64,000 nucleotides of DNA from Dactylosporangium aurantiacum (GTDB taxonomy: Bacteria > Actinomycetota > Actinomycetes > Mycobacteriales > Micromonosporaceae): assembly GCF_000716715.1 (NCBI RefSeq), contig NZ_JNYJ01000022.1:1-64000 (forward strand), given 5' to 3'. Numbering within the stretch: position 1 is the stretch's first letter; every line of letters begins with the position of its first letter. This document shows positions 7,576 through 16,219 of the stretch, piece after piece. Both the position numbers and the translations under genes were made by a program. The notes beneath the pieces are model-generated. The model made no database searches and was not told the origin of the DNA. It saw nothing but the letters and a program-made list of their open reading frames with translations.

Positions 7576-8313
7576 TTACCCCAGCAGCGGCAGGCTATCC
7601 GCGCGGGCGAAGGCGGCACGCACGTCGTCGATGCCTTCGGTGAAGTGCGCCCAGCTGTCGACGTGGACCGGCACGACCCGCTTCGCGCCGAGGATCCGGG
7701 CCGCCTCGAGCATGCCGTCCGCGCTGAGGGTCAGGTCCGCGTCGCCGAGCAGCGGGGTGCGGGCCCGGCCGCCGAAGAGGACCGCCACGTCGACCACCGG
7801 GAACCGCGCGGCGATCCCGGCCACGACGGCCAGGGACGCGTTGTCGCCGCTGACGTAGACGGTCGGCAGGCCGTCGCCGTGCAGGACGAAGCCGGTCACG
7901 GGGCCGGTCAGGTGCTCGGTGCCGTCGGGGCCGTGCTGGGCGGGGACGGCGGTGACCCGCAGGTGGCCGGTGCCGGGCCGGGGCAGGTCGACGTGCGCCC
8001 ACGGGTCCAGCCCCCGCGTGGGGCCGCCCAGCCGGGCGGCCGCGGCCGGGGTGCTGAGCACCAGCGGTACCGACGCCGCGAACACACGACCGGCGTGGTC
8101 GAGGTTGTCGGGGTGCTGGTCGTGGGACAGCAGCACCACGTCCACCGGCCCGGCGTCGGCGGGACCACCGGCCGCGGCCGCGGTCTTGGTCAGCGTCCTG
8201 GAGCCGAGCGGGTAGTCGCCGGGCGGGTCGAACGTGGGGTCGGTCATGAACGTGCGGCCACCGAGGCCGAACACCACGGTCGGGCCGCCGAACCGGCGGA
8301 ACTGGAGCGTCAT
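7576..8313 (-). CDS. MBL-fold metal-dependent hydrolase (UlaG-like)
   Basis: 245 aa. The metallo-beta-lactamase fold is shown by MTDPTF near the N-terminus, the metal motif SHDQHPDNLDH at ~89-99, later HGPDG, the YVSGDN block and HVDSWAHF near the C-terminus. This arrangement matches the UlaG/L-ascorbate-6-phosphate lactonase-like branch, which includes many uncharacterised hydrolases. Start at ATG 8313, where the family sequence FRRFGGPTVVF begins; the reading frame is open further upstream without homology. It is divergently transcribed from the GlxA-type regulator at 8385 and lies 9 bp before the metallophosphoesterase gene, so it may be controlled by that regulator. Substrate unknown. Confidence 0.85.
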   Translation of the reverse strand: MTLQFRRFGGPTVVFGLGGRTFMTDPTFDPPGDYPLGSRTLTKTAAAAGGPADAGPVDVVLLSHDQHPDNLDHAGRVFAASVPLVLSTPAAAARLGGPTRGLDPWAHVDLPRPGTGHLRVTAVPAQHGPDGTEHLTGPVTGFVLHGDGLPTVYVSGDNASLAVVAGIAARFPVVDVAVLFGGRARTPLLGDADLTLSADGMLEAARILGAKRVVPVHVDSWAHFTEGIDDVRAAFARADSLPLLG

Positions 8314-8384
8314 ACGTCCCAGTCTCGTCGCGGGCACCCGTGCCGGTGAGTGGCCGGAACGCCATCCTCCGATACGATCAAGCC

Positions 8385-9338
8385 ATGGCTCGCTCGCGCA
8401 CGACGATCGGAGTGCTGATCGGCGACGGCGCCCCGATGCTGGAGGTGGCGGTCGCACCCCGCGTGTTCAGCACCGCCGGCGCCGGCTTCACGGTGCGCAC
8501 CGCCGGCGAGCACCCCGGCCCGCTGTCCACGACGGCGGGCATCGCGCTCACCGCCCCGCACACCCTCGACGACCTGGACACCGCGGGCGTCGTCATCGTC
8601 CCCGGCTGGCGCCCACCCGGCGGCGCCCCGGTCGCCCCCGCCATCCTCGACCGGCTGCGCCGCGCCCACGACGAGGGCGCCACCGTGGTCGGCCTGTGCC
8701 TCGGCGCGTTCGTCCTCGCCGAGGCCGGCCTGCTGGACGGCCGCCGCGCCACCACCCACTGGCACCACCTGCCGGCGTTCGCCGCCGCGTTCCCGGCCGT
8801 CTCGGTCGTCGACGACGTGCTGTACGTGGACGAGGGCACCGTCGTGACCAGCGCGGGCAGCGCCGCGGGCCTGGACGCCTGCCTGCACCTGCTGCGCCGC
8901 GAGCACGGTCCCCGCCTGGCCAACACCGCCGCCCGCGCCCTGGTGGTCGCGCCGCAACGGGCCGGCGGGCAGGCCCAGTTCATCGAGCACCCGGTGCCGC
9001 AACTGCCCGCCGGCGACGCGATCGGCGACGCGATGCGGCACGCCCTCGAACACCTGGAGGATCCCGCCCTGGACGTGCCGCACCTGGCGGCGGCGGTGCA
9101 CCTGAGCCGCCGCACGTTCGACCGGCGGTTCCGCGAGACGACCGGGGTGTCGCCGCTACGGTGGCTGCTGCAGCAGCGGGTGCTGCGGGCCCAGCACGTG
9201 CTGTCCACCACCGACCTGGACGTCGACTCGGTGGCCCGCGCGTGCGGCTTCAGCGACGGCGTCGCGCTGCGCCCACACTTCCGCCGCCTGGTCGGCGTGC
9301 CGCCGCAGTCGTACCGGGCCAGCTTCCGCACCCCCTGA
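8385..9338 (+). CDS. GlxA-family AraC-type transcriptional regulator
   Basis: 317 aa. Residues ~7-175 are a DJ-1/PfpI (class I glutamine amidotransferase-like) domain with the elbow GLCLGAFVLAEAGLLDGRRA and Cys105 at the usual nucleophile position. Residues ~205-310 are an AraC double helix-turn-helix: SRRTFDRRFRETTGVSPLRW and AQHVLSTTDLDVDSVARACGF. Proteins of this family sense metabolites through the N-terminal domain and activate or repress nearby genes. Start at ATG 8385; a longer frame from 8340 lacks homology. Divergent from the MBL-fold gene. A second family member lies at 15078. Confidence 0.92.
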   Translation: MARSRTTIGVLIGDGAPMLEVAVAPRVFSTAGAGFTVRTAGEHPGPLSTTAGIALTAPHTLDDLDTAGVVIVPGWRPPGGAPVAPAILDRLRRAHDEGATVVGLCLGAFVLAEAGLLDGRRATTHWHHLPAFAAAFPAVSVVDDVLYVDEGTVVTSAGSAAGLDACLHLLRREHGPRLANTAARALVVAPQRAGGQAQFIEHPVPQLPAGDAIGDAMRHALEHLEDPALDVPHLAAAVHLSRRTFDRRFRETTGVSPLRWLLQQRVLRAQHVLSTTDLDVDSVARACGFSDGVALRPHFRRLVGVPPQSYRASFRTP

Positions 9339-9444
9339 GCCGATTTGCCGCGGCGATGCTATGGGCTTATGCTCATATCCGCCATTGCGGCGTAGATCGT
9401 GGCAGGACCGTCGGTATGCTTCGGGCGTGGATAGGAGGAGCGAC

Positions 9445-9990
9445 ATGAGCGCAGCGGCTGTTGGCGCTCGCATGCCGACCACGATCACCCTCGACGACGT
9501 CGCGGCCATGGCGGATGCGGATGAGCATCACCGCTACGAGCTCAGTCGAGAAGGGGTGCTGTCCATCATGCCGCCGGCCCAACCGGAGCATGCGCTGACC
9601 GTCGCCAAGCTGGTGCACTGGTTCTACGCCAACGGTTTCGGGCCTGAGCAGGTCACCACCGACTGCGGCATCGACGTGGGCGGCGGGCGGCAGCCGGACG
9701 TGACGGTCTGGGCGAAGGGCAAGCCGCCCCGCCCGGCACGCTCCAGCTACGCGGGCCTCGACGGACTCCTTCTCGCGGTCGAGGTGGTGTCACCCGACAG
9801 CGAGCGCATCGATCGCATCATCAAGCGCGACGAGTATGCGGCCGCCGGTGTCCCCCGCTACTGGATCATCGGACGCGACGCGGCGACGACCGTACACGCA
9901 CTGGTCATGCACGACGGCGAGTTCGTGGCAGAAGAGGAGCCGCGGCCCCTGGTCCGGCTGCTGAGCGGACCCGTGCCCAACCTCGGCTGA
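9445..9990 (+). CDS. Uma2 family endonuclease-like protein
   Basis: 181 aa with the PD-(D/E)XK-like Uma2 pattern: YELSREGVLSIMPPAQPEH, GGGRQPDVTVW (the Asp), LLAVEVVSPDSERIDRIIK (the Glu and Lys) and EYAAAGVPRYWIIG. Uma2 proteins are abundant in actinobacteria and cyanobacteria and are presumed nucleases, but none has a firmly established role. The start at ATG 9445 is set by a strong AGGAGGAG site. No neighbouring toxin, restriction or CRISPR gene gives a clue to its work here. Confidence 0.87.
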   Translation: MSAAAVGARMPTTITLDDVAAMADADEHHRYELSREGVLSIMPPAQPEHALTVAKLVHWFYANGFGPEQVTTDCGIDVGGGRQPDVTVWAKGKPPRPARSSYAGLDGLLLAVEVVSPDSERIDRIIKRDEYAAAGVPRYWIIGRDAATTVHALVMHDGEFVAEEEPRPLVRLLSGPVPNLG

Positions 9991-10217
9991 CGGGCGACAG
10001 GGCGGCGGTCAGGCCCGTGAAGGTGGGCGTCGGCCCGCCGATGCCCCCGGCTCCGCCGACGCGGGGCCCAGCCGTAGCTCCAGCCGCTAGCGACAGCGAG
10101 GACCAGCCGCAGGGCCGACGCAGACATCCGCGGCGGACGCCGGCGCTGGGGCGGCCGGCCGGGTTCGCCGGTCCGCTGCCGAGGACGTCCGCGCGGTCCT
10201 CGCTACGATTGCCGGCC

Positions 10218-11057
10218 ATGACGACGGTCCCGGCCGCGAGCACGCCCGCGGTCACCTTCACCAGTGGCGGCGAGACGCTCGCCGGCGTGCTACACCTGCC
10301 GGCCGGCCCCGGCCCGCACCCGGCGGTCGTGCTCCTGCACGGCTTCCCCGGCAACGAGCGCAACTTCGACCTCGCCCAGGCGCTGCGCCGGGCCGGGTAC
10401 GCGGCCCTCGTCTTCCACTACCGCGGCTCGTGGGGCATGGGCGGCGACTACGCGTTCGGGCACGTGCTGCAGGACGCCGCGGCGGTCGTCGCCGCCGTGC
10501 GCGCCGAGCCGTTCGCCGCCACGCACCGGCTCGACCCGGCCCGCGTGGCGGTGGCCGGGCACAGCCTGGGCGGGTTCGCCGCGCTGATGACGGCCGCCGC
10601 CGACCCGGCCGTGGCGGCGACCGTCTCCGTCGCCGGCTTCGACGTCGGCACGGCGGCCGACCTGTGCGCGGATCCGGTGACCCGGGCCGAGTGCGTCGAG
10701 GCGCTCGGCAGCGACCTGCTCCCGCTGCGCGGCACCAGCGGCGAGGCGCTCGTCAGCGAGATGGTCGCGGCCGGTCCAGCCTGGCGCCTGGCCGGCCTGG
10801 CCCGCGCGTTCGAGGACCGCCCGGTGCTGCTCGTCGGCACCGGCCGGGACCCCGTCACACCGCAGGAGGTGCACCATGCGCCATTGGTCCGGGCGTACGG
10901 GCAGCACCCCCGCATCCGGCTGGAGCACCTGGTGTTCGACACCGACCACGCGCTGTCGGACCACCGCGTCGAGCTCGCCGACACCCTGATCGGCTTCCTC
11001 GGCCGCACCCTCGGCGGGCCGGCCGCATCACAGCAGGGCGGGCAGGTCGCGCAGTGA
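10218..11057 (+). CDS. Alpha/beta hydrolase (S9/dienelactone-like)
   Basis: 279 aa. The fold is shown by VVLLHGFPGNERNFDLA (oxyanion HG), the YRGSWGMGGDY block typical of prolyl oligopeptidase-like esterases, and the nucleophile elbow GHSLGGFAAL; the acid (GTGRDPVTP) and a C-terminal His (DTDHALSDHR) follow. No signal peptide, so cytoplasmic. Start at ATG 10218; the 227 bp before it hold no gene. Its 3' end overlaps the convergent HAD gene by 30 bp. Esterase or peptidase activity is likely; substrate unknown. Confidence 0.85.
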   Translation: MTTVPAASTPAVTFTSGGETLAGVLHLPAGPGPHPAVVLLHGFPGNERNFDLAQALRRAGYAALVFHYRGSWGMGGDYAFGHVLQDAAAVVAAVRAEPFAATHRLDPARVAVAGHSLGGFAALMTAAADPAVAATVSVAGFDVGTAADLCADPVTRAECVEALGSDLLPLRGTSGEALVSEMVAAGPAWRLAGLARAFEDRPVLLVGTGRDPVTPQEVHHAPLVRAYGQHPRIRLEHLVFDTDHALSDHRVELADTLIGFLGRTLGGPAASQQGGQVAQ

Positions 11058-11714
11058 CGTGACCCGGTCCGGCTCGTCGAGCGGCCCGGCCCCGTCGCGG
11101 TCCAGGTGCACCGCGCGCAGCCCGGCCGCGCGGGCCGGCAGCACGTCCAGGTCGTGCCGGTCGCCGACGCTCACCACCGCGCCGGGCGGCAGCCCCCAGC
11201 GCCGGCACGCCTCGGCGAACACCGCCGGGTCCGGCTTGAACAGCCCCAGCGCCTCCCCGGTGTAGACCGGCCCGACCCGGTCCAGCAGCCCGATGCGGGC
11301 CAGCTTGTCGGTCTGCTGGGCCACGATGCCGTTGGTGAGCACCGCCGTGCGCAGCCCGGCCCGGCGCAGCGCCGCCAGCACCGGCGCGGCGTCGGGGTAG
11401 GGCGCCCAGGCCTGCTCGTACCGGCGCAGAAATCCGCCGAAGAGGGTGTCCAGGCGCGTCTCGTCGTCCTCGGCGGGCCGGCCGACCGCGACCAGGAAGT
11501 CCCGGACGCGGCGGCGGCGCTGCTGCTGGAACGTGAGCCGCCCGGCCCGCCAGTCGGCCAGGTGCCGCTCCTGCACGGTGCGCCACAGGGCCAGCACCGG
11601 CGCGTCCGGCGTGACCCCGATGGTGGGCAGCCACCGCAGCAGCGCCGCGGTCACCGCGCCCTCGTGGTCCAGCAGCGTGCCGTCGAGGTCGAGCAGTACT
11701 CCCTGCACCGTCAC
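11028..11714 (-). CDS. HAD-family hydrolase (phosphatase)
   Basis: 228 aa. The four HAD motifs are present: DLDGTLLDH (nucleophile Asp), VLTNG, K at LFKPDPAVF and VGDRHDLD. The cap type and FKPDP spacing resemble the YjjG/phosphoglycolate phosphatase subgroup (subfamily IA). It is expected to remove phosphate from small cytoplasmic metabolites. The start is GTG at 11714, immediately before VQGVLLDLDG; upstream sequence in the same frame has no homology. Convergent with, and overlapping, the hydrolase ending at 11057. Confidence 0.87.
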   Translation of the reverse strand: MTVQGVLLDLDGTLLDHEGAVTAALLRWLPTIGVTPDAPVLALWRTVQERHLADWRAGRLTFQQQRRRRVRDFLVAVGRPAEDDETRLDTLFGGFLRRYEQAWAPYPDAAPVLAALRRAGLRTAVLTNGIVAQQTDKLARIGLLDRVGPVYTGEALGLFKPDPAVFAEACRRWGLPPGAVVSVGDRHDLDVLPARAAGLRAVHLDRDGAGPLDEPDRVTSLRDLPALL

Positions 11715-11825
11715 GTTCGGGGATGGTACCGACGGCGGGCCCTGCCGGGTGCCATCCGCGGACCGATCGCGGCCATCGATACGGCTATTGGTCGCGGCCT
11801 CCCGGGCCGTCCTAGCGTGGCGGCC

Positions 11826-12491
11826 ATGTACATCGCCAGGCCGCCGTCCGGCGGCAGCCGGCACCGGGTCGTCGTCGGCCACCAGCTCTTCGGCGTCGAC
11901 GCGCCGGTCCGTGCGTTCGCCGACCGGCTCGCCGCCGCCGGCTGCCTCGTCGCGGTGCCCGACCTGTACCACCGCACCGCGCCCGGCATCGAGCTCGCCC
12001 AGGACGACGCCGGCCGGGCGCGCGGCTTCGAGCTGCTGCACGGCCTGGACCGCGACGAGGTCGTCGCCGACGTGGCCGCGGCGGTCGACGCCCTCGGCGG
12101 CGACCCGGCCCGCGTCGGCATGGTTGGGCTGAGCATGGGCGGGCACGTGGCGTACCTCGCCGCCGCCCGCCTCGGCCTGGCCGCCACCGCGGTGCTGTAC
12201 CCGGGCTGGCTCACCGGCGGCGACATCGCCCTGAGCCGCCCCGAGCCGACCGTCACCCTGACCCCGGCGATCACCGGCCGCCTGCTGTTCCTCGTCGGCG
12301 CCGACGACCACGTCGTGCCGCCCGCCGACGTCGCCACCGTCGGCGCGGCGCTGCGCGACGCCGGCGTCCGGCACGAGATCGTCGTCTACCCGGACACCCC
12401 GCACGCGTTCCTGCTGCCCGGCGGTCCCACGTACCGCCCCGGACCCGCCACCGACGCCTGGCGGCGGATCCTGGAGCTGGTCACCTCGTAA
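11826..12491 (+). CDS. Dienelactone hydrolase family protein
   Basis: 221 aa. VVVGHQLFGVDAPVRAFADR, the YHRTA segment, the elbow GLSMGGHVAYLAA, an acid at VGADDHVVPP and the catalytic His in PDTPHAFLLP form the dienelactone hydrolase pattern. In this protein the elbow nucleophile is Ser rather than the Cys of classical dienelactone hydrolase, so it is better called a DLH-like esterase. Start at ATG 11826; the promoter region before it shares the gap with the divergent HAD gene. Confidence 0.85.
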   Translation: MYIARPPSGGSRHRVVVGHQLFGVDAPVRAFADRLAAAGCLVAVPDLYHRTAPGIELAQDDAGRARGFELLHGLDRDEVVADVAAAVDALGGDPARVGMVGLSMGGHVAYLAAARLGLAATAVLYPGWLTGGDIALSRPEPTVTLTPAITGRLLFLVGADDHVVPPADVATVGAALRDAGVRHEIVVYPDTPHAFLLPGGPTYRPGPATDAWRRILELVTS

Positions 12492-12500
12492 GGTCGGATC

Positions 12501-12585
12501 ATGCGCGCCGGTCGCTGCGACCGCTTCGGCGGCCCCGAGGTCCTGGTGCCCGCCGACGTCCCGGACCCCGTCGCCGGCCGCCACG
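12501..12585 (+). pseudogene. N-terminal stump of a zinc-type quinone oxidoreductase
   Basis: The first ~28 codons read MRAGRCDRFGGPEVLVPADV followed by PDPVAG, the standard start of NADPH:quinone oxidoreductase-like MDR proteins (compare the intact homologue at 14036-14971). Homology stops abruptly where PGQVLV would follow, and the frame passes into sequence that reads as another gene on the opposite strand. The rest of the ~310-aa protein is absent, so this is a truncated remnant. Confidence 0.75.
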
Positions 12586-12725
12586 GCATGCCAGGCGGTC
12601 AGGACCGCGGCCGCGGACACCAGCAGACCGGACGCCCGGTGATGGGTGCCGTCGGGTAGCTGGACGACCACCTCGACCAGCTGCGAGCGGTCCACCGCAA
12701 CACCGTCCACAGATCGACATGACAT
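12575..12725 (-). pseudogene. N-terminal stump of a trypsin-like serine protease
   Basis: Read leftward, the frame gives DRSQLVEVVVQLPDGTHHRA, then SGLLVSAAAVLTAWHAVA. The LTAWHAV block is the catalytic His region of trypsin-like or effector-associated peptidases. The sequence breaks off just after it, at the junction with the oxidoreductase stump; the Asp and Ser parts are absent. Possible starts are ATG 12725 or GTG 12695. The two convergent stumps meet at about 12575-12595, the mark of a deletion that removed both C-termini. Confidence 0.65.
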
Positions 12726-12853
12726 GCCTGGTTCATCCGACCGTGCTGACCGGCGGTGGCACAAGCCTCAATCAGGTACCTGACTCGGCGCACCCACGGG
12801 GGTTGTCCAACGGTGTCCAACGACGGGCGATCGACGCGCGTCATATCGACAGA

Positions 12854-13264
12854 ATGGCCCGCATGGCCGCGGCTCAACTCGTACATGACGAACACTATTG
12901 GAACTATCGCGAGCAGACCCGGACGTCCGGGACGCTGCAGCGCACCGGCCGGTTACGGGCCTGGCGCGAGGACGGCGGCCGATTACTGGCCATGCTGACC
13001 GTCCAGCCGTACTTCGAGGACTACGGGTGTACGATCCCGCAGCAGGTCCGGGCCCGGTTCCCGTTCTCGGGGCGGCTCGTCGACGTGGTGTCCTACGAGC
13101 CCGGCTGGTGGGGCGGCAGCTGCCGGTACCACATCGCCGACCCGGCGTACGCGTCCGTGCAGCGATGGATGTCGCTGGACGCGCGCACCGTGGCGCGGCG
13201 GCTCGGGCCGGGCTTCCAGATCGACGACGAGGCGGACACGACGTTCGGCCAGCTCGGCGCGTGA
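12854..13264 (+). CDS. Hypothetical protein
   Basis: About 136 aa with no family I recognise. It is soluble, has an aromatic, charged N-terminus (VHDEHYWNYREQTRTSG) and a central GWWGGSCRYHIADPAYASV block. Actinobacterial codon pattern (third-position GC) is good through the frame. The start is uncertain: ATG 12854 or ATG 12863; an upstream extension to 12719 reads through the protease stump region and is unlikely. Neighbours give no functional clue. Confidence 0.6.
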   Translation: MARMAAAQLVHDEHYWNYREQTRTSGTLQRTGRLRAWREDGGRLLAMLTVQPYFEDYGCTIPQQVRARFPFSGRLVDVVSYEPGWWGGSCRYHIADPAYASVQRWMSLDARTVARRLGPGFQIDDEADTTFGQLGA

Positions 13265-13354
13265 CGGCCGGGCGCGGCGGAGGCCGTCCGCCGCCGGACG
13301 GAAATATCGGGCAAAAACCCATGAAGGCCGCGGGGCGTCCGTAGCGTTGGGCTG

Positions 13355-13993
13355 ATGAGGATGGTTCACAGGCTGGCGGCCGTCGCGGCCGCCGTCGCGG
13401 TGACCGGTTCCCCGGCCACCGCCGCCCACGCCCAGGCTTCCGAGGACCTTCGGCCCGCGCTGCTGACCGCGGCCGACCTGCCCGGCGGGTTCGTGCCGGT
13501 CGCGGCGGCCACCAACGACGACGGCGCGGTCACGCTCGGCGGCAACTTCCCCGGCTGCCCGTCCCTGGCCCCGGTGACCGGCGACGGCACCACGGCCGCC
13601 GCCGTCACCTACAGCAAGGGCGCCGTCGGGCCGTACCTGACCCACGCGCTCGTGCACTTCCCGGCCGGCGGCGCCGCGCCCGCGATGGACCGCCTCGCCG
13701 CGGCCGTCACCACCTGCAAGTCCTTCAGCCAGGACCTGGCCGGCATCACGGTGCGCTTCACGCTGACCCCGGCGCAGGTGCCGGCGACGCTCGGCGAGCG
13801 CGTGGTCGGGGTGCGGATGACCGGCGACACCGACTTCGGCGTCGCGGTCACCGCCGACATCGTCGCGGTCCGCCGCGGCGAGTACGTGCTGTGGCTCAAC
13901 GACATGGCCGTCGGCACCACCGGCGCCGGCCTGGTGGGGACCCTCGCCCGGACCGCCGCCGACCGGTGCGCGCAGCGGGCCAAGGGCTGCTGA
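13355..13993 (+). CDS. Secreted hypothetical protein (PknH-like sensor fold possible)
   Basis: 212 aa. A signal peptide is clear: positively charged start, hydrophobic AAVAAAVAVTGSPATAAHA, cleavage after AHA near residue 26. The mature part has DLRPALLTAADLPGGFVPV and three further cysteines (Cys in FPGCPS, TTCKSF, DRCAQ), a pattern reminiscent of extracytoplasmic sensor domains of PknH type, but this is only a resemblance. Start ATG 13355 or 13361. A hairpin terminator follows 10 bp after the stop. Confidence 0.7.
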   Translation: MRMVHRLAAVAAAVAVTGSPATAAHAQASEDLRPALLTAADLPGGFVPVAAATNDDGAVTLGGNFPGCPSLAPVTGDGTTAAAVTYSKGAVGPYLTHALVHFPAGGAAPAMDRLAAAVTTCKSFSQDLAGITVRFTLTPAQVPATLGERVVGVRMTGDTDFGVAVTADIVAVRRGEYVLWLNDMAVGTTGAGLVGTLARTAADRCAQRAKGC

Positions 13994-14002
13994 CCGCTGT
14001 TG

Positions 14003-14030
14003 CCGTCCGGGCCGCACGCGGCCCGGACGG
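14003..14030. terminator. Bidirectional hairpin terminator
   Basis: A perfect 12-bp inverted repeat (CCGTCCGGGCCG and its complement) with a 4-nt CACG loop lies between two convergent genes that end at 13993 and 14036. It can serve both strands. Confidence 0.8.
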
Positions 14031-14035
14031 GCGCG

Positions 14036-14971
14036 TCAGTGGTCGCTGACGGTCAGGACCACCTTGCCGGCCGAGCGGCCGGTGGCGACGAGGTCGTGCG
14101 CCTTCGCGACGTCCTCCAGCGGCAGCACGGTGTCGACCACGACCCGCAGCTGCCCCCGCTCGACCAGCTCGGCGAGGGAGCGCAGCCCGGCGTGGTCCGG
14201 CTGCACCAGCAGGAACCCGGCCCGCCGGCCGCGCTCCCGGGCCTCATCCGCCAGGTACGCCTCGGCCGGCGAGGCGAGCGACACCAGCACGCCGCCGGGC
14301 CGCAGCGCGCCCAGCGAGCGGGGGCCGTACTCACCGCCGATCGGGTCGACCACCACGTCGAGGTCGGTGGCGACGTCCTCGAACCGCACCGCGGTGTAGT
14401 CGATCACCTCGTCGGCGCCGAGGCCGCGCACCAGCTCGTGCTTGGCCGCGCTGGCCGTACCGATGACATAGGCACCCCTCGCCTTGGCGATCTGCACCGC
14501 GAGGTGACCGACGCCGCCGGCCGCCGCGTGGATCAGCACCCGCTGCCCGGCCCGCACCTCGGCGGTGTCGACGAGCGCCTGCCACGCGGTCAGCCCGGCC
14601 AGGCCGAGCCCGGCGGCCTCCACGTGTGACAGCCCCGCCGGCTTGCGGGCCAGGTGCCGGGCCGGCGCCGTCACGTAGTCGGCGTAGGTGCCGGCCGCCT
14701 CGGGCAGCCGGGGCATGCCGAACACCTCGTCGCCGGGCCGCAGCCAGGTCACGCCGAGGCCGACCTCCTGCACCACCCCGGACAGGTCCCAGCCGAGCCG
14801 GACCGTGGTGCCGAGCAGCCCGCCGGAGCCGCGGTGCCACAGGTCCGTCGGGTTCACGCCGGTCGCGTGGACGCGCACCAGCACCTCGGAGATCCCGGGC
14901 TCGGGGCGGTCCACCTCCATCACCCGCAGCACCTCGGGCCCGCCGAACTCATCCTGACCGATCGCGCGCAT
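14036..14971 (-). CDS. Zinc-type NADP-dependent alcohol dehydrogenase / quinone oxidoreductase
   Basis: 311 aa MDR-superfamily enzyme. The N-terminal GroES-like domain starts MRAIGQDEFGGPEVLRV and includes VHATGVNPTDLWHR; the Rossmann domain shows HAAAGGVGHLAVQIAKARGA (AxxGVG, ~143-162) and IGTASAAKHE. The zinc-ligand cysteines of true alcohol dehydrogenases are absent, placing it with quinone reductase-like members that use NADPH. It is divergent from the GlxA-type regulator at 15078, a common pairing. Start ATG 14971 with GGGAAA upstream; ATG 14986 is an alternative. Confidence 0.88.
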   Translation of the reverse strand: MRAIGQDEFGGPEVLRVMEVDRPEPGISEVLVRVHATGVNPTDLWHRGSGGLLGTTVRLGWDLSGVVQEVGLGVTWLRPGDEVFGMPRLPEAAGTYADYVTAPARHLARKPAGLSHVEAAGLGLAGLTAWQALVDTAEVRAGQRVLIHAAAGGVGHLAVQIAKARGAYVIGTASAAKHELVRGLGADEVIDYTAVRFEDVATDLDVVVDPIGGEYGPRSLGALRPGGVLVSLASPAEAYLADEARERGRRAGFLLVQPDHAGLRSLAELVERGQLRVVVDTVLPLEDVAKAHDLVATGRSAGKVVLTVSDH

Positions 14972-15041
14972 CGTGTCGTTTCCCATCTGTGTGTGACTGC
15001 CGTTGCGCGTACCAGCGTCGCCGGGATGACCGCCGCGTTCG

Positions 15042-15059
15042 AGTGGCCACGTTGCCACT
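15042..15059. promoter_or_regulatory. Inverted repeat between divergent oxidoreductase and GlxA-type genes
   Basis: AGTGGC-CACGTT-GCCACT: perfect 6-bp arms around a 6-bp centre, located 18 bp before the regulator start and 70 bp before the oxidoreductase start. Its position suits an operator for the AraC-type regulator or another factor controlling both genes. Confidence 0.5.
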
Positions 15060-15077
15060 ATGTGCAAAGATCTGGCC

Positions 15078-16046
15078 ATGACTCGCACCGTGGCCCACCG
15101 TGTCGTCGTGCTCGCCCTCGACGGGGTCTACCCGTTCGAGCTGAGCATCCCCAGCCGCATCTTCGGCACCGCCGCCCCGCTGTACGAGGTCGTGACCTGC
15201 AGCCTCGACGGCGCCCCGGTCCGTACCGGCTACGACTTCAGCGTCACCGTCCAGCACGATGCGACCGTCATCGACACCGCCGACACGCTGGTGGTGCCGC
15301 CGTTCGTGTGCGCGCCCGACGCGCCGCGCGACTGGCTGCCCGGCCCGCTGGCCGCCGCGCTGGGCCGGCTGCGGCCCGGCGCGCGGATCGTGTCGATCTG
15401 CACGGCCTCCTACGTGCTGGCCGCCGCCGGGCTGCTCGACGGCCGCCGCGCCACCACGCACTGGAACGACGCCGAGCACTTCCAGCGCACGTTCCCCGAC
15501 GTCGACGTCGACGCGTCCGTGCTGTTCATCGACGACGGTGACGTGCTCACCGCGGCCGGCGCCGCCTCCGGCATCGACGTGTGCCTGCACCTGATCCGCC
15601 GCGACCACGGCAGCGCCGTCGCCAACCGCGTCGCCCGCCTGTGCGTCGTGCCGCCGTGGCGGGAGGGCGGCCAGGCCCAGTTCATCGACCGCCCCATCCC
15701 GGCCCCGTCGACGGCCACGACCGCCGCGACCCGGCAGTGGGCCCTCAGCCGCCTCGACCGGCCGATCTCCCTGGCCGAGATGGCGGCGCACGCGCAGATG
15801 AGCGTGCGCACGTTCTCCCGCCGCTTCCGCGAGGAGGTCGGCATGACCTCCGGGCAGTGGCTCATCCGGCAGCGCGTCGAGCACGCCCGCCGGCTGCTGG
15901 AGACCACCGACCTGCCCGTCGACCGGGTCGCCGCCGAGGCCGGGTTCGGCACCGCCGCCTCCATGCGCCAGCACCTCGCCGGCGCCATCGGCGTGCCGCC
16001 GATCGCGTACCGCAACACCTTCCGCGCCACGGCCGTGCCCGCCTGA
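15078..16046 (+). CDS. GlxA-family AraC-type transcriptional regulator
   Basis: 322 aa. DJ-1/PfpI-like domain at ~5-180 (VVVLALDGVYPFELSIPSRI; elbow SICTASYVLAAAGLLDGRRA with Cys at the nucleophile position) and an AraC DNA-binding domain at ~215-318 (SVRTFSRRFREEVGMTSGQW; ARRLLETTDLPVDRVAAEAGF). Divergent from the MDR oxidoreductase with an 18-bp inverted repeat between, so it probably regulates that gene. Paralogous in architecture to the regulator at 8385 but the sensor halves differ, suggesting different ligands. Confidence 0.92.
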   Translation: MTRTVAHRVVVLALDGVYPFELSIPSRIFGTAAPLYEVVTCSLDGAPVRTGYDFSVTVQHDATVIDTADTLVVPPFVCAPDAPRDWLPGPLAAALGRLRPGARIVSICTASYVLAAAGLLDGRRATTHWNDAEHFQRTFPDVDVDASVLFIDDGDVLTAAGAASGIDVCLHLIRRDHGSAVANRVARLCVVPPWREGGQAQFIDRPIPAPSTATTAATRQWALSRLDRPISLAEMAAHAQMSVRTFSRRFREEVGMTSGQWLIRQRVEHARRLLETTDLPVDRVAAEAGFGTAASMRQHLAGAIGVPPIAYRNTFRATAVPA

Positions 16047-16117
16047 CGCGGGGCGCGCCCACCCGGGCGCGGCGCGGACGGCGCAACCGTGGGTGCGCGA
16101 CGCCCGCCGGAGCGGTG

Positions 16118-16219
16118 TCAGGCCGGGTCCGGTGAGGCCCGGACGTGTCGGCGGGCGTCGTGGATGCGGGACTTCAGGGTGCCGAGCGGGATGTCCAGGC
16201 GGGACCCGGCGATGACGCT
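16118..16219 (-). pseudogene. C-terminal remnant of an ECF sigma factor
   Basis: Read leftward, the last 33 codons before TGA 16118-16120 give LDIPLGTLKSRIHDARRHV, the end of sigma region 4 (compare the usual IPLGTVKSRLHRAR). The recognition helix is present but the upstream part of region 4 and all of region 2 are missing; the frame before it does not resemble a sigma factor. Only a relic remains. Confidence 0.7.
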
